From: Pseudomonas baltica | GTDB lineage: Bacteria; Pseudomonadota; Gammaproteobacteria; Pseudomonadales; Pseudomonadaceae | DNA: 64,000 bases | NCBI RefSeq assembly: GCF_014235765.1 | Contig: NZ_JACMYH010000001.1 | Location: 1,426,001 to 1,490,000, forward strand | Direction: 5' to 3' | In this document: in pieces, positions 36,685-45,804 of the stretch | Position numbering within the stretch: position 1 is the first letter of the stretch | Layout of the letters: each line of letters opens with the position of its first letter | Made by a program: the position numbers and the translations under genes | Notes under the pieces: generated by a model | What the model saw: the letters and a program-made list of their open reading frames with translations, nothing else | What the model was told of the DNA's origin: nothing | Databases searched by the model: none

Positions 36685-36849
36685 CCTGAAAATGGCCGCG
36701 ACGTGAGACTTTTTTGAACCATCGTGCCGCGTGCACGCCTCAGCCACACGGGCTTTGCGCGAATCGGCGGCGCAGTCTATTTTAGCAGAGGCGCCTGCGC
36801 AGGTGCGGCAGCTGAAACCTTTCACTCAAACCATTCCGAGGATGCCGTC

Positions 36850-37641
36850 ATGCCTACCCCCTGCCCCGGCAAGGTCAGCTGCGAGCTGCGCGAGCACGTC
36901 ATGCTCATAGGCCTGGACCGTACTGCCAAGCGCAACGCCTTCGACCTGCCCATGCTCGACGCCCTGAGCCTGGCCTACGGCGCGTTCGAGCGCGAGCCGG
37001 CGGCACGCGTGGCCCTGGTGTTCAGCCATGGCGAGCACTTCACTGCGGGGCTGGACCTGGCCGAGGTGAGCACGCGCCTGAGCCAGGGCTGGCAGGTACC
37101 CCCTGGGGGCTGCGATCCCTGGCGAGTCTCGGGTGGGCCGGTGGTAAGCAAGCCGGTGATCGTCGCAGCCCAGGGTTATTGCCTGACCGTGGGCATCGAA
37201 CTGATGCTCGCGGCCGATATCAACCTGTGCGCGAGCAACACCCGTTTTGCCCAGATGGAAGTGCAGCGCGGCTTGTTCCCGTTCGGCGGCGCCACGCTGC
37301 GCCTGCAGCAGATAGCCGGCTGGGGCAACGCCATGCGCTGGTTGCTGACCGGCGATGAGTTCGATGCCCATGAAGCCTTGCGCCTGGGTCTGGTGCAGGA
37401 AGTGATGGCCAGCGAAGACCTGCTGCCCAACGCCCTGCAGCTTGCTCAGCGGATTGCCCGACAGGCACCGCTGGGCGTGCAGGCGACCCTGGCGTCGGCA
37501 CGCCTGGCCGTGAGCGAAGGTGAAGGCGCCGCCAGCCGCCAGTTGGCGGCAACCAGCGGGCGCCTATTCGCCAGCGAGGACGCGCGCGAAGGTCTGGCGG
37601 CCATGCAGCAGCAGCGCCCTGCCCTGTTCCAGGGCCAGTAG
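36850..37641 (+). CDS. Enoyl-CoA hydratase/isomerase (crotonase) family protein
   Basis: 263 residues from ATG 36850 behind GAGGATGCCGTC; the frame continues 42 codons upstream into the helicase promoter region and is trimmed. Crotonase fold with oxyanion-hole segments GEHFTAGLDLAEV and VQRGLFPFGGATLRL, a Glu in QMEVQRGL at the position of one catalytic glutamate, and GDEFDAHEALRLGLVQEV. It probably hydrates or isomerises an acyl-CoA; the exact substrate is not predictable. It is an isolated gene, convergent with the spermidine-synthase-like gene. Confidence 0.9.
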   Translation: MPTPCPGKVSCELREHVMLIGLDRTAKRNAFDLPMLDALSLAYGAFEREPAARVALVFSHGEHFTAGLDLAEVSTRLSQGWQVPPGGCDPWRVSGGPVVSKPVIVAAQGYCLTVGIELMLAADINLCASNTRFAQMEVQRGLFPFGGATLRLQQIAGWGNAMRWLLTGDEFDAHEALRLGLVQEVMASEDLLPNALQLAQRIARQAPLGVQATLASARLAVSEGEGAASRQLAATSGRLFASEDAREGLAAMQQQRPALFQGQ

Positions 37642-37667
37642 CGTCGCCAGTGGTGCGGCGCACTGCC

Positions 37668-38486
37668 TCAGCTGGCCGGGCGCACCAGGTCGATCAGGCC
37701 CTGCAGCGAGTAACCCAGCCGGGGCGCGAGGGCCTCGGCACGCTGGCACAGGCCGGCCATGTCCAATACCTGCTCGACATCGGCCGGCACCATGACGATC
37801 ACGTTGCCCTCCTTGACTGGCAATTCCCAGTAGTGACGCTGGTAGAGCCCGCGCAGCAAGGCGGCCCCGAGCGGCTTGCCGTCGTCACCGGCCCACTGGT
37901 TGATGATCAGCCAGCCATCGGGGTTCAGGCGTTGCTGGCACTGTTCCAGGAACCGCCAGGCCAGGTGTGCGGGGGCCGGGCCGTGGTCGGTGTACAGGTC
38001 GACGAAGATCAGGTCGGCGGTTTCGGCAGTGGGCAGCAGTTCAAGCGCGTCGCCGACGCGGATGTACAGCCTCGGATCGTCTTCCAGGCCCATGTATTCG
38101 ATGGCCAGGCGAGGCACGTCCGGGCGCAGTTCGATGCACTCGACGTCTTCCAGGGGCAGGAACTTCAGGCAGGCCTGGGTCAGGGTACCGGCACCCAGAC
38201 CCAGGAACAGGGCACTTTCAGGTTGCGCATGGCAAAGCGCGCCCACCAGCATGGCACGGGTGTAGTCGTATTCCAGCCAGCTGGGGTCGGCCGTGAACGT
38301 GCAGCTCTGTTCGATGGCATCGCCGAATTCGAGGAAGCGGTAGTCGGCGACTTCCAGCACGCGGATCATGCCCCAGGCGTCGTGCACCTCGGCCAATATG
38401 CGCTCGGTGCGTTCGCGGGGTTGCAGGGTGTCTTGGTCTTCCACCTGGAGGCTCGTCACGACGTATGAAAGCGCCGATTGTGGCAT
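37668..38486 (-). CDS. Spermidine synthase-like methyltransferase-fold protein
   Basis: 272 residues. Rossmann fold with the nucleotide-cofactor loop LFLGLGAGTLTQACL, an acidic strand end ECIELRPDVP and DLIFVDLYTDHGPAP. It belongs to the SpdSyn/SpeE-like superfamily, but residues that define true putrescine aminopropyltransferases are not evident, so a polyamine role is only a possibility. A shorter start at GTG (VTSLQVEDQD, residue 10) is conceivable. The gene is alone between convergent and co-directional neighbours. Confidence 0.82.
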   Translation of the reverse strand: MPQSALSYVVTSLQVEDQDTLQPRERTERILAEVHDAWGMIRVLEVADYRFLEFGDAIEQSCTFTADPSWLEYDYTRAMLVGALCHAQPESALFLGLGAGTLTQACLKFLPLEDVECIELRPDVPRLAIEYMGLEDDPRLYIRVGDALELLPTAETADLIFVDLYTDHGPAPAHLAWRFLEQCQQRLNPDGWLIINQWAGDDGKPLGAALLRGLYQRHYWELPVKEGNVIVMVPADVEQVLDMAGLCQRAEALAPRLGYSLQGLIDLVRPAS

Positions 38487-38526
38487 TAATCCACCCGAGC
38501 CGGCACCTTGTGTGGTGGGCCAGGCC

Positions 38527-39276
38527 TCAGACCTTGAACAGCAGCAGGATGGCGCACAGCAGCAGAAACACGCAGAAGCTGCCGCGCAGGACCGTTTCCG
38601 ACAGGCTATAGGCGATCTTCACCCCCCAGCTGATGCTCAACAGGCCGCCAATGGCCATCGGCACGCCCATGGCCCAATCGACATGATCGTGCACGGCATA
38701 GGTCAGGAGTGTCACACTGGTACTGGGCGCGGCCAGGGCCAGCGACAGGCCCTGAGCCATGATCTGGGTGGTCCCGAAGACGCTGGTCAGCACGGGCGTG
38801 GCCAGCACGGCGCCGCCGACCCCGAAAAAACCGCCGATCACCCCGGAAAAGCCACCCAGTACGCCCAGCCACGGCCAGGAATGGCGCATCGCCCCCGTGC
38901 CGCTCGCCGGCCGCAGGAACATCTGCGCAAGGTTGTAGATCACCAGTGCCAACAGGAAGGCCACGAAGCCCACCCGCATCGACGCCGGGTCCAGCCCTGC
39001 CGCGAGCACCGAGGCAAGCCAGGCGAACACCAGTCCGCCGCTGGCCAATGGCAAGGCATTGCGCCAGGGTATGGGACGACGCTGGTGATAGCGCCATAAT
39101 GCCAGGAGCACATTGGGCACGACCATCACCAGCGACGTGCCCTGGGCCAGTTGCTGGTCCACGCCGAACAGCACGCCGAGTGCCGGGATCGCGATCAAGC
39201 CCCCGCCGATGCCGAACACCCCACCCAGCGTGCCCATCACCGCACCCAAGGCAATGTAGAGCAATGTTTCGAACAT
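38527..39276 (-). CDS. TauE/SafE (TSUP) family membrane permease
   Basis: 249 residues with eight predicted helices and the duplicated TSUP glycine motif: GAVMGTLGGVFGIGGGLIAIP near the N-terminus and GVIGGFFGVGGAVLATPVL in the middle. Members move sulfite, sulfoacetate or other small anions across the inner membrane. No sulfonate genes are adjacent, so the substrate is open. It lies 40 nt downstream of nothing in its own direction and is divergent from the ohrR-like regulator. Confidence 0.92.
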   Translation of the reverse strand: MFETLLYIALGAVMGTLGGVFGIGGGLIAIPALGVLFGVDQQLAQGTSLVMVVPNVLLALWRYHQRRPIPWRNALPLASGGLVFAWLASVLAAGLDPASMRVGFVAFLLALVIYNLAQMFLRPASGTGAMRHSWPWLGVLGGFSGVIGGFFGVGGAVLATPVLTSVFGTTQIMAQGLSLALAAPSTSVTLLTYAVHDHVDWAMGVPMAIGGLLSISWGVKIAYSLSETVLRGSFCVFLLLCAILLLFKV

Positions 39277-39492
39277 ACTGTCTCTCTCTATCCGCCGCGC
39301 CTCATCCAGCCGTGCATCCTACCAGTGTGACCGCCGCCGAAGGATGTAGAAGTGCTGCACAACCTCGAACGAACTATGCACGGTGTTTGTAGCTCGAAAT
39401 CAACACCAGCTTCACGAAGGAACGAGCGAAGCGCCGAAACCTGCGAACGGCGGATCGCCTAATGCACTTGCACCATTGGAAAAAGGATCAGC

Positions 39493-39963
39493 ATGAACAC
39501 CGAATCCACTCACGACGAGGCAGTCAGCGCCGACGACAGCCTGCTGCTGGATAATCAGCTGTGCTTCTCGCTGTACTCGACATCGCTGCTGATGACCAAG
39601 GTGTACAAGCCCTTGTTGCAGGCACTGGGCCTGACCTACCCGCAATACCTGACCATGATGGTGTTGTGGGAAAAGAACGGCATGACCGTGGGCGAAATCA
39701 GTACTCGCCTGCTGACCGACCCCGGCTCGCTGACGCCGCTGCTCAAGCGCCTGGAAGCCGAAGGCTTGCTCAGCCGTACCCGCAGCAAGGACGACGAGCG
39801 CGTGGTCATCGTCGAGCTCACGCCGCAGGGTCGTGCGCTGCGCGAGAAGGCCGAGTCGGTGCCGCTCAACATCGTCAAGGCCAGCTGCCACAGCAGTGCC
39901 GAACTGCGCGCGCTGCAGACCAGCCTGCTGTCGCTGCGCAAGAACCTGCAGCAAGGGCTCTGA
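39493..39963 (+). CDS. ohrR: MarR-family organic peroxide sensor, OhrR-like
   Basis: 156 residues. MarR winged helix with the OhrR hallmark LDNQLCFSLYSTS, in which C26 is the reactive cysteine, plus a second Cys (VKASCHSS) that would make it a 2-Cys type. Wing residues TRSKDDERVV are conserved. OhrR represses ohr and releases DNA when oxidised by organic hydroperoxides. No ohr gene is in the window; the divergent neighbour is a TSUP permease. It is followed after 63 nt by a GntR regulator. Confidence 0.85.
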   Translation: MNTESTHDEAVSADDSLLLDNQLCFSLYSTSLLMTKVYKPLLQALGLTYPQYLTMMVLWEKNGMTVGEISTRLLTDPGSLTPLLKRLEAEGLLSRTRSKDDERVVIVELTPQGRALREKAESVPLNIVKASCHSSAELRALQTSLLSLRKNLQQGL

Positions 39964-40026
39964 CACCCCGTCCGAAGACTTGGCGCGCAGGTGCTATCAT
40001 CGCGCATTACCTGCCACAAGGACCGA

Positions 40027-40758
40027 ATGCACCCCATGGATTATCGCAAGCCTTCAGATCGCAAAAGCATGCACTCGCGGATCGTCCAGGAGTTGGGGAT
40101 GCAGATCGTCTCCGGCCGCTTCAAGCCTGACGATCGGCTGCCCGCCGAAGCCCTGCTGTGTGAAGAATACGCGGTCAGTCGTCCGGTGCTGCGCGAGGCG
40201 ACCCGTGTGTTGGTGGCCAAGGGCCTGGTGTACTCCCGGCCGCGGGTGGGTTCGGTGGTCAAGCCGCGCCGTGAGTGGCACATGCTCGACCCCGATGTCT
40301 TGCACTGGGTGATGCAGAGCACGCCGCAGAACGAATTCTTCGCCCTGTTGACTAGCGTGCGCAGCATCATCGAGCCGGCAGCGGCGGCGCTGGCCGCCCA
40401 GCACGCCACCGAGGCCGAGGTGGCTTCGATCGGCGAGGCCTACCAGCGCATGGAGGCGGCCGGGTCGGTCGATGACGTGCTGCAGCCGGACCTGGATTTC
40501 CACAGCCGGATCGCCGATGCCACGCATAATGACCTGCTCGCGCACCTGTGCAACATGCTGTCGCTGGCCTTGCGTGAGGCCTTGCGGCATTCCAACCAGC
40601 GGCCCAATCTGCATGAGTTGGCCCTGCCGCGGCACAAGGCAATTCTGACGGCCATCGAGAACGGTGATGCCCTGGGTGCCCGGCATGCCACGCTGGTCCA
40701 GCTCGACGACGCACGCAACGCGCTCAGCGTGGTGCTGGGACGGCCCGAATCGCTGTAG
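40027..40758 (+). CDS. GntR/FadR-type (FCD) transcriptional regulator
   Basis: 243 residues. N-terminal winged helix (SRIVQELGMQIVSGRFKPDD; LCEEYAVSRPVLREATRVLV) and C-terminal FCD effector domain with metal-binding-type residues (DLDFHSRIADATHN; LPRHKAILTAIENGD). Similar to hexonate/galactonate-type repressors such as DgoR, but no sugar-acid genes are nearby, so its target is probably elsewhere. ATG 40027 lies four bases after AAGGA and ATG 40036 thirteen bases after it; either could be used. Confidence 0.88.
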   Translation: MHPMDYRKPSDRKSMHSRIVQELGMQIVSGRFKPDDRLPAEALLCEEYAVSRPVLREATRVLVAKGLVYSRPRVGSVVKPRREWHMLDPDVLHWVMQSTPQNEFFALLTSVRSIIEPAAAALAAQHATEAEVASIGEAYQRMEAAGSVDDVLQPDLDFHSRIADATHNDLLAHLCNMLSLALREALRHSNQRPNLHELALPRHKAILTAIENGDALGARHATLVQLDDARNALSVVLGRPESL

Positions 40759-40790
40759 GCCTGCTCGGTACAGCGGCGGCGCCGCAGCGA

Positions 40791-42107
40791 TCAACCACCC
40801 CGCAGCCAGAGCAGGAAGCGCGAAGCGAACTCGGGCACCGCGCTGAAGATGTACGCATTGACGGCCAGATTGGCCAGCGACACCACCAGGAACAGCTGGG
40901 GAATGCTCAGCTTCGCCACGCTGAGCAAGAGGATGGACACGATGGCCGACACCACCATGAACAGCGAATTGAGGATGTTGTTGGCAGCGATGACCCGCGC
41001 GCGCTGCTCGGTGGCGGTACGTGACTGGATCAGCGCGTACAGCGGCACGATGTAGAACCCGCCAAAGACGCCCAGGCCGAGGATGTCCAACAATACCCAC
41101 CAGGTCTGATCATGACCCAGCACCGTCAGCCAGCCTTGTGGCTGCGCGGCCTGCACGACGCCGTTGGAATGCCACCACAGCAGCAGCCCGAACAGCGTCA
41201 GGCCGAGCGCACCCAGCGGCACCAGGCCCATCTCGACCTTGTGCCGAGACAGCCGCTCGCACAGCATCGAACCCAGCGCGATGCCCACCGAGAACACGGT
41301 GAGGATCAAGGTGACCACGGTTTCGTCGCCGTCCAGCCACTGCTGGGCATAGGCGGGAATCTGGGTCAGGTAGACCGCGCCGACGAACCAGAACCAGGAG
41401 TTGCCGACCAGCGAGCGCGACACCGCTCGGGTCTGGCCCAGGCCCAGGCGCAGGGTGAACCAGGTTTGCCGGGCGATGTTCCAGTCCAGTACCAGCCCCG
41501 GATTGGCAGCGCTGACTGGCGGGATGCTGCGGCTGGCGACATAGCCCAGCACGGCGACCGACAGCACGGCGGTGGCGACGACGCCGGCGTGGTTGGCGGA
41601 CGACATCATCATGCCCGCTCCGATGGTGCCGGCCAGGATCGCCAGAAACGTGCCCATCTCCACCAGGCCATTGCCCCCTACCAGCTCTTCGGGTCGCAGG
41701 GCCTGAGGCATGATCGAGTACTTGACCGGGCCGAACAGCGCCGAGTGGGTCCCCATGGCGAACAGCGCGACCAGCATCAACCACAGTTGGTCGAATGCCA
41801 ACCCTACTGCCCCCACCGCCATGATGACGATCTCGGCCAGCTTGATGGCGCGGATCAGGCGGTGCTTGGCGAACTTTTCGCCGAACTGACCGGCCAGCGC
41901 CGAGAACAGAAAGAACGGCAGGATGAACAGCAGCGCGCAGAGGTTGACCCAGACGCTGCGGTCGCCCTCGATGGCAAGCTTGTAGAGGATCGTCAGGATC
42001 AGCGATTGCTTGAAGATGTTGTCGTTGAAAGCACCCAGGGCCTGGGTCACGAAAAACGGCAGGAAACGGCGCTTGCCGAGCAAGGCGAACTGCGACTGCT
42101 GACTCAT
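40791..42107 (-). CDS. lplT: MFS transporter, lysophospholipid transporter LplT-like
   Basis: 438 residues from ATG 42107 (MSQQSQFALLGKRRFLPFF); upstream codons are discarded as non-homologous. Twelve predicted helices, with the LplT-type opening FVTQALGAFNDNIFKQSLIL and KYSIMPQALRPEELVGGNGLVEMGTF. LplT flips lysophospholipids inward for re-acylation by Aas, which is not adjacent here; in some genomes similar proteins are fused to or next to the acyltransferase. Convergent with the GntR gene, divergent from the sensor kinase gene. Confidence 0.86.
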   Translation of the reverse strand: MSQQSQFALLGKRRFLPFFVTQALGAFNDNIFKQSLILTILYKLAIEGDRSVWVNLCALLFILPFFLFSALAGQFGEKFAKHRLIRAIKLAEIVIMAVGAVGLAFDQLWLMLVALFAMGTHSALFGPVKYSIMPQALRPEELVGGNGLVEMGTFLAILAGTIGAGMMMSSANHAGVVATAVLSVAVLGYVASRSIPPVSAANPGLVLDWNIARQTWFTLRLGLGQTRAVSRSLVGNSWFWFVGAVYLTQIPAYAQQWLDGDETVVTLILTVFSVGIALGSMLCERLSRHKVEMGLVPLGALGLTLFGLLLWWHSNGVVQAAQPQGWLTVLGHDQTWWVLLDILGLGVFGGFYIVPLYALIQSRTATEQRARVIAANNILNSLFMVVSAIVSILLLSVAKLSIPQLFLVVSLANLAVNAYIFSAVPEFASRFLLWLRGG

Positions 42108-42333
42108 CGATCCTGTACCTGAATGATGCCGCGTGGACTGGGCTCTGGGGAGGGGACGAGGCCGCGGGCAGCGGCGGCATCGTCGGCGCACAGCATAACG
42201 CTATACCGCCTATCGCCCAACTCGATGACAGTGGCTGCGACCATGGTCGGCGCTGACGCCATCGCATGCGCCGTGCGAGACTGGCGGGTGCCCGCTTCGC
42301 CGGGCTTGCGCCTGCCCCGTTCCGGAGTCACCG

Positions 42334-45300
42334 ATGTCGTTGTCCAGCGGATTGATCGCCACCGTCGCCCTGGCCTACATGGCCGTGATGTTCGCCATCG
42401 CCTTCTATGGCGACCGCCGCAGCACGCCGCTGCCGCCCCGTGTGCGGGCCTGGGTCTACAGCCTGTCGCTGGCGGTGTACTGCACCAGCTGGACGTTCTT
42501 CGGCGCGGTGGGCCAGGCGGCCGAGCAGTTGTGGGCGTTCCTGCCGATCTACCTGGGGCCGGTGCTGCTGATGCTGCTGGCCCCCTGGGTGCAGCAGAAA
42601 ATGGTGATGATCAGCAAGCAGGAGAACATCACCTCCATTGCCGACTTCATCGCGGCGCGCTATGGCAAGTCGCAGAGCCTGGCGGTGGTCGTGGCACTGA
42701 TCTGCCTGATCGGTGTGCTGCCCTACATCGCCTTGCAGCTCAAGGGCATCGTGCTGGGCGTGAACCTGCTGATCGGTGCCGGTGCCGACGCCACCGGCAC
42801 CCGCGTGCAGGACACCGCCATGGTGGTAACGCTGGTGCTGGCGCTGTTCACCATCCTGTTCGGCACACGCACGCTGGACGTTACCGAGCACCACCGCGGC
42901 ATGGTCCTGGCGATCGCCTTCGAGGCGCTGGTCAAGCTGTTCGCGTTCCTCGCCGTGGGCATCTTCGTCACCTATGGACTGTACGACGGTTTCGAGGACC
43001 TGCTCGACCAGGCCATGCTGGCGCCGCGCCTGGAAGCGTACTGGCAAGAGACGATCAATTGGCCCTCGATGGTGGTGCAGACCGGCGTGGCGATGATGGC
43101 CATTCTCTGCTTGCCGCGGCAGTTCCACGTGACCGTGGTGGAGAACACCGACCCGCAGGACCTGCGCCTGGCACGCTGGGTGTTTCCCGCCTACCTGATC
43201 CTGGCCGGGCTGTTCGTGGTGCCGATCGCCCTGGCCGGGCAGATGCTGCTGCCCAGCTCGGTGATTCCCGACTCGTTCGTCATCAGCCTGCCGCTGGCCG
43301 AAGCCCACCCGGCCCTGGCCTTGCTGGCCTTCATCGGCGGTGCTTCGGCGGCGACCGGCATGGTCATCGTCGCCAGCGTAGCGCTGTCGACCATGGTTTC
43401 CAACGACATGCTGCTGCCCTGGCTGCTGCGTCGGCAAAGCGCGGAACGGCCCTTCGAAGTGTTTCGCCAGTGGATGCTCAGCGTCCGCCGAGTGAGCATC
43501 GTGGTGATCCTGCTGCTGGCCTACGTCAGCTACCGTCTGCTCGGTTCCACCGCCAGCCTCGCCACCATCGGCCAGATTGCCTTTGCCGCCGTGACCCAGC
43601 TGACCCCGGCAATGCTCGGTGCGCTGTACTGGAAGCAGGCCAACCGTCGCGGGGTTTTCGCCGGGTTGGCGGTGGGCATCTTTCTCTGGTTCTACACCTT
43701 GGTGCTGCCGGTGGCAGCGCACAGCTTGAACCTGCCGCTGGACGTGTTCCCCGGCCTGGCCTGGATCCACGGCAACCCGTTCGGCCTGCCCATCAGCCCC
43801 ATGACCCAAGGGGTGGTGCTGTCGCTGGCCGGCAATTTCATTCTGTTCGGCTGGGTTTCGGTGCTGTCGCGTACCCGCGTCAGCGAACACTGGCAAGCCG
43901 GGCGATTCATCGGCCAGGAGATCAATGCCGGGCCCCATGGCCGCTCGCTGCTGGCGGTGCAGATCAATGACCTGCTCAACCTGGCGGCACGCTTCGTCGG
44001 CGAGGAGCGCGCACGGCAAAGCTTTCTGCGCTACGCCTATCGGCAAGGCAAGGGTTTCAACCCCAACCAGAATGCCGATGGCCAGTGGATAGCCCATACC
44101 GAACGGCTGCTGGCAGGCGTGCTGGGCAGCTCGTCGACGCGCGCGGTGGTGAAGGCGGCCATCGAAGGCCGCGACATGCAGCTCGAAGACGTGGTGCGTA
44201 TTGCCGACGAAGCCAGCGAAGTGCTGCAGTTCAACCGTGCCCTGCTGCAGGGCGCGATCGAGAACATCACCCAGGGCATCAGCGTGATCGACCAGTCGCT
44301 GCGCCTGGTGGCCTGGAATCACCGCTACCTGGAGCTGTTCAATTACCCGGAAGGCTTGATCAGCGTGGGCCGGCCGATTGCCGACATCATCCGCTACAAC
44401 GCCGAGCGCGGCCTGTGCGGGCCCGGCGAGGCGCAGGTACACGTTGCCCGGCGCCTGCACTGGATGCGTCAGGGTCGCGCGCACACCTCCGAGCGCCTGT
44501 TTCCCAACGGGCGGGTCATCGAGCTGATCGGCAACCCGATGCCGGGCGGTGGCTTCGTCATGAGTTTCACCGACATCACCGCCTACCGCGAAGCCGCGCA
44601 GGCGCTCAAGGACGCCAACGAAGGCCTGGAACAACGGGTGACCGAGCGCACCCATGAGCTGTCCCAGCTGAATCAGGCGCTGACCGAAGCCAAGGGCCAT
44701 GCCGAGTCGGCGAACCAGTCCAAGACGCGCTTCCTGGCAGCGGTCAGCCACGACCTGATGCAGCCGCTCAACGCGGCGCGGCTGTTCTCCGCAGCGCTGT
44801 CCCATCAGCCGGGCCTGTCGGCCGAAGCCAGCCAGCTGGTGCAGCACATGGACAACTCCTTGCGTTCGGCCGAAGACCTGATCAGCGACCTGCTGGATAT
44901 TTCCCGCCTGGAGAACGGCAAGATCAGCCCGGACCGCAAGGGCTTCGCGCTCAACGAACTGTTCGACGCGTTGGGCCCTGAGTTCAAGGCCCAGGCTCGG
45001 GAACAGGGCCTGGACTTTCGCCTGCGGGGCAGCGCGCTGCGGGTGGACAGCGATATCAAGCTGTTGCGCCGTGTATTGCAGAACTTCCTCACCAACGCCT
45101 TCCGCTATGGGCGCGGTCCGATCCTGCTGGGTGTGCGGCGCAAGCCAGGTGCGCTGAGCCTGGAGGTGTGGGACCGAGGCCCGGGCATTGCCCGCGACAA
45201 GCTGGAAATGATTTTCGAAGAATTCAAGCGCCTGGACAGTCACCAGACCCGTGCCGAAAAAGGGCTGGGGCTGGGCCTGGCGATTGCCGACGGCCTGTGC

Positions 45301-45804
45301 CGGGTGCTCGGCCATCCGCTGCAGGTGCGCTCATGGCCTGGCCATGGCAGCGTGTTCAGTGTGACCGTGCCCCTGGCCGGCGCAGACACGGCAACCGCCC
45401 TGCCCGCCCCGACGCCCATGAGCCAACCGCTGGGTGGTGCACGGGTGCTCTGCGTCGACAACGAAGACAGCATCCTGCTGGGCATGCACAGCTTGCTCAG
45501 CCGCTGGGGGTGCGAGGTGTGGACCGCACGCAATCGCCAGGAGTGCGCAGCACTGCTGGCCGCCGGCAAGCGGCCGCAATTGACGCTGGTGGATTTCCAC
45601 CTGGACGAGGGCGAAACCGGTACGCAACTGATGGCCTGGCTGCGCACCGCGCTGGCCGAGCCGGTGCCGGGCGTGGTGATCAGCGCCGACGCGCGCCCCG
45701 AAACCGTCGCCCTGGTGCACGCCGCAGGCCTGGACTACCTGGCCAAACCGGTGAAGCCTGCGGCCTTGCGGGCGCTACTCAACCGGCACCTGGGCCGGCA
45801 CTGA
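42334..45804 (+). CDS. SSS-transporter/PAS/histidine kinase/receiver hybrid sensor (MxtR/CrbS-like)
   Basis: 1156 residues. Residues 1 to about 500 form a sodium:solute-symporter-like domain with about 13 helices, then PAS (about 640-770), a coiled coil, HisKA with H806 (AAVSHDLMQPLNAARLF), HATPase (NFLTNAFRYGRGP; KGLGLGLAI) and a receiver domain with D1087 (LTLVDFHLDEGETG). This is the architecture of MxtR/CrbS, which with the regulator ErdR/CrbR controls acetyl-CoA synthetase and acetate/ethanol use in Pseudomonas and Vibrio. The regulator is not in the window. GGAG lies eight bases before the ATG. Its last 30 nt overlap the convergent rmuC. Confidence 0.93.
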   Translation: MSLSSGLIATVALAYMAVMFAIAFYGDRRSTPLPPRVRAWVYSLSLAVYCTSWTFFGAVGQAAEQLWAFLPIYLGPVLLMLLAPWVQQKMVMISKQENITSIADFIAARYGKSQSLAVVVALICLIGVLPYIALQLKGIVLGVNLLIGAGADATGTRVQDTAMVVTLVLALFTILFGTRTLDVTEHHRGMVLAIAFEALVKLFAFLAVGIFVTYGLYDGFEDLLDQAMLAPRLEAYWQETINWPSMVVQTGVAMMAILCLPRQFHVTVVENTDPQDLRLARWVFPAYLILAGLFVVPIALAGQMLLPSSVIPDSFVISLPLAEAHPALALLAFIGGASAATGMVIVASVALSTMVSNDMLLPWLLRRQSAERPFEVFRQWMLSVRRVSIVVILLLAYVSYRLLGSTASLATIGQIAFAAVTQLTPAMLGALYWKQANRRGVFAGLAVGIFLWFYTLVLPVAAHSLNLPLDVFPGLAWIHGNPFGLPISPMTQGVVLSLAGNFILFGWVSVLSRTRVSEHWQAGRFIGQEINAGPHGRSLLAVQINDLLNLAARFVGEERARQSFLRYAYRQGKGFNPNQNADGQWIAHTERLLAGVLGSSSTRAVVKAAIEGRDMQLEDVVRIADEASEVLQFNRALLQGAIENITQGISVIDQSLRLVAWNHRYLELFNYPEGLISVGRPIADIIRYNAERGLCGPGEAQVHVARRLHWMRQGRAHTSERLFPNGRVIELIGNPMPGGGFVMSFTDITAYREAAQALKDANEGLEQRVTERTHELSQLNQALTEAKGHAESANQSKTRFLAAVSHDLMQPLNAARLFSAALSHQPGLSAEASQLVQHMDNSLRSAEDLISDLLDISRLENGKISPDRKGFALNELFDALGPEFKAQAREQGLDFRLRGSALRVDSDIKLLRRVLQNFLTNAFRYGRGPILLGVRRKPGALSLEVWDRGPGIARDKLEMIFEEFKRLDSHQTRAEKGLGLGLAIADGLCRVLGHPLQVRSWPGHGSVFSVTVPLAGADTATALPAPTPMSQPLGGARVLCVDNEDSILLGMHSLLSRWGCEVWTARNRQECAALLAAGKRPQLTLVDFHLDEGETGTQLMAWLRTALAEPVPGVVISADARPETVALVHAAGLDYLAKPVKPAALRALLNRHLGRH

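Noticed and set aside
42328-45315. A 995-codon open frame on - opposite the hybrid sensor gene
   Set aside because: The Gln/His-rich translation has no recognisable domain, and the + strand encodes a complete SSS-PAS-kinase-receiver protein.
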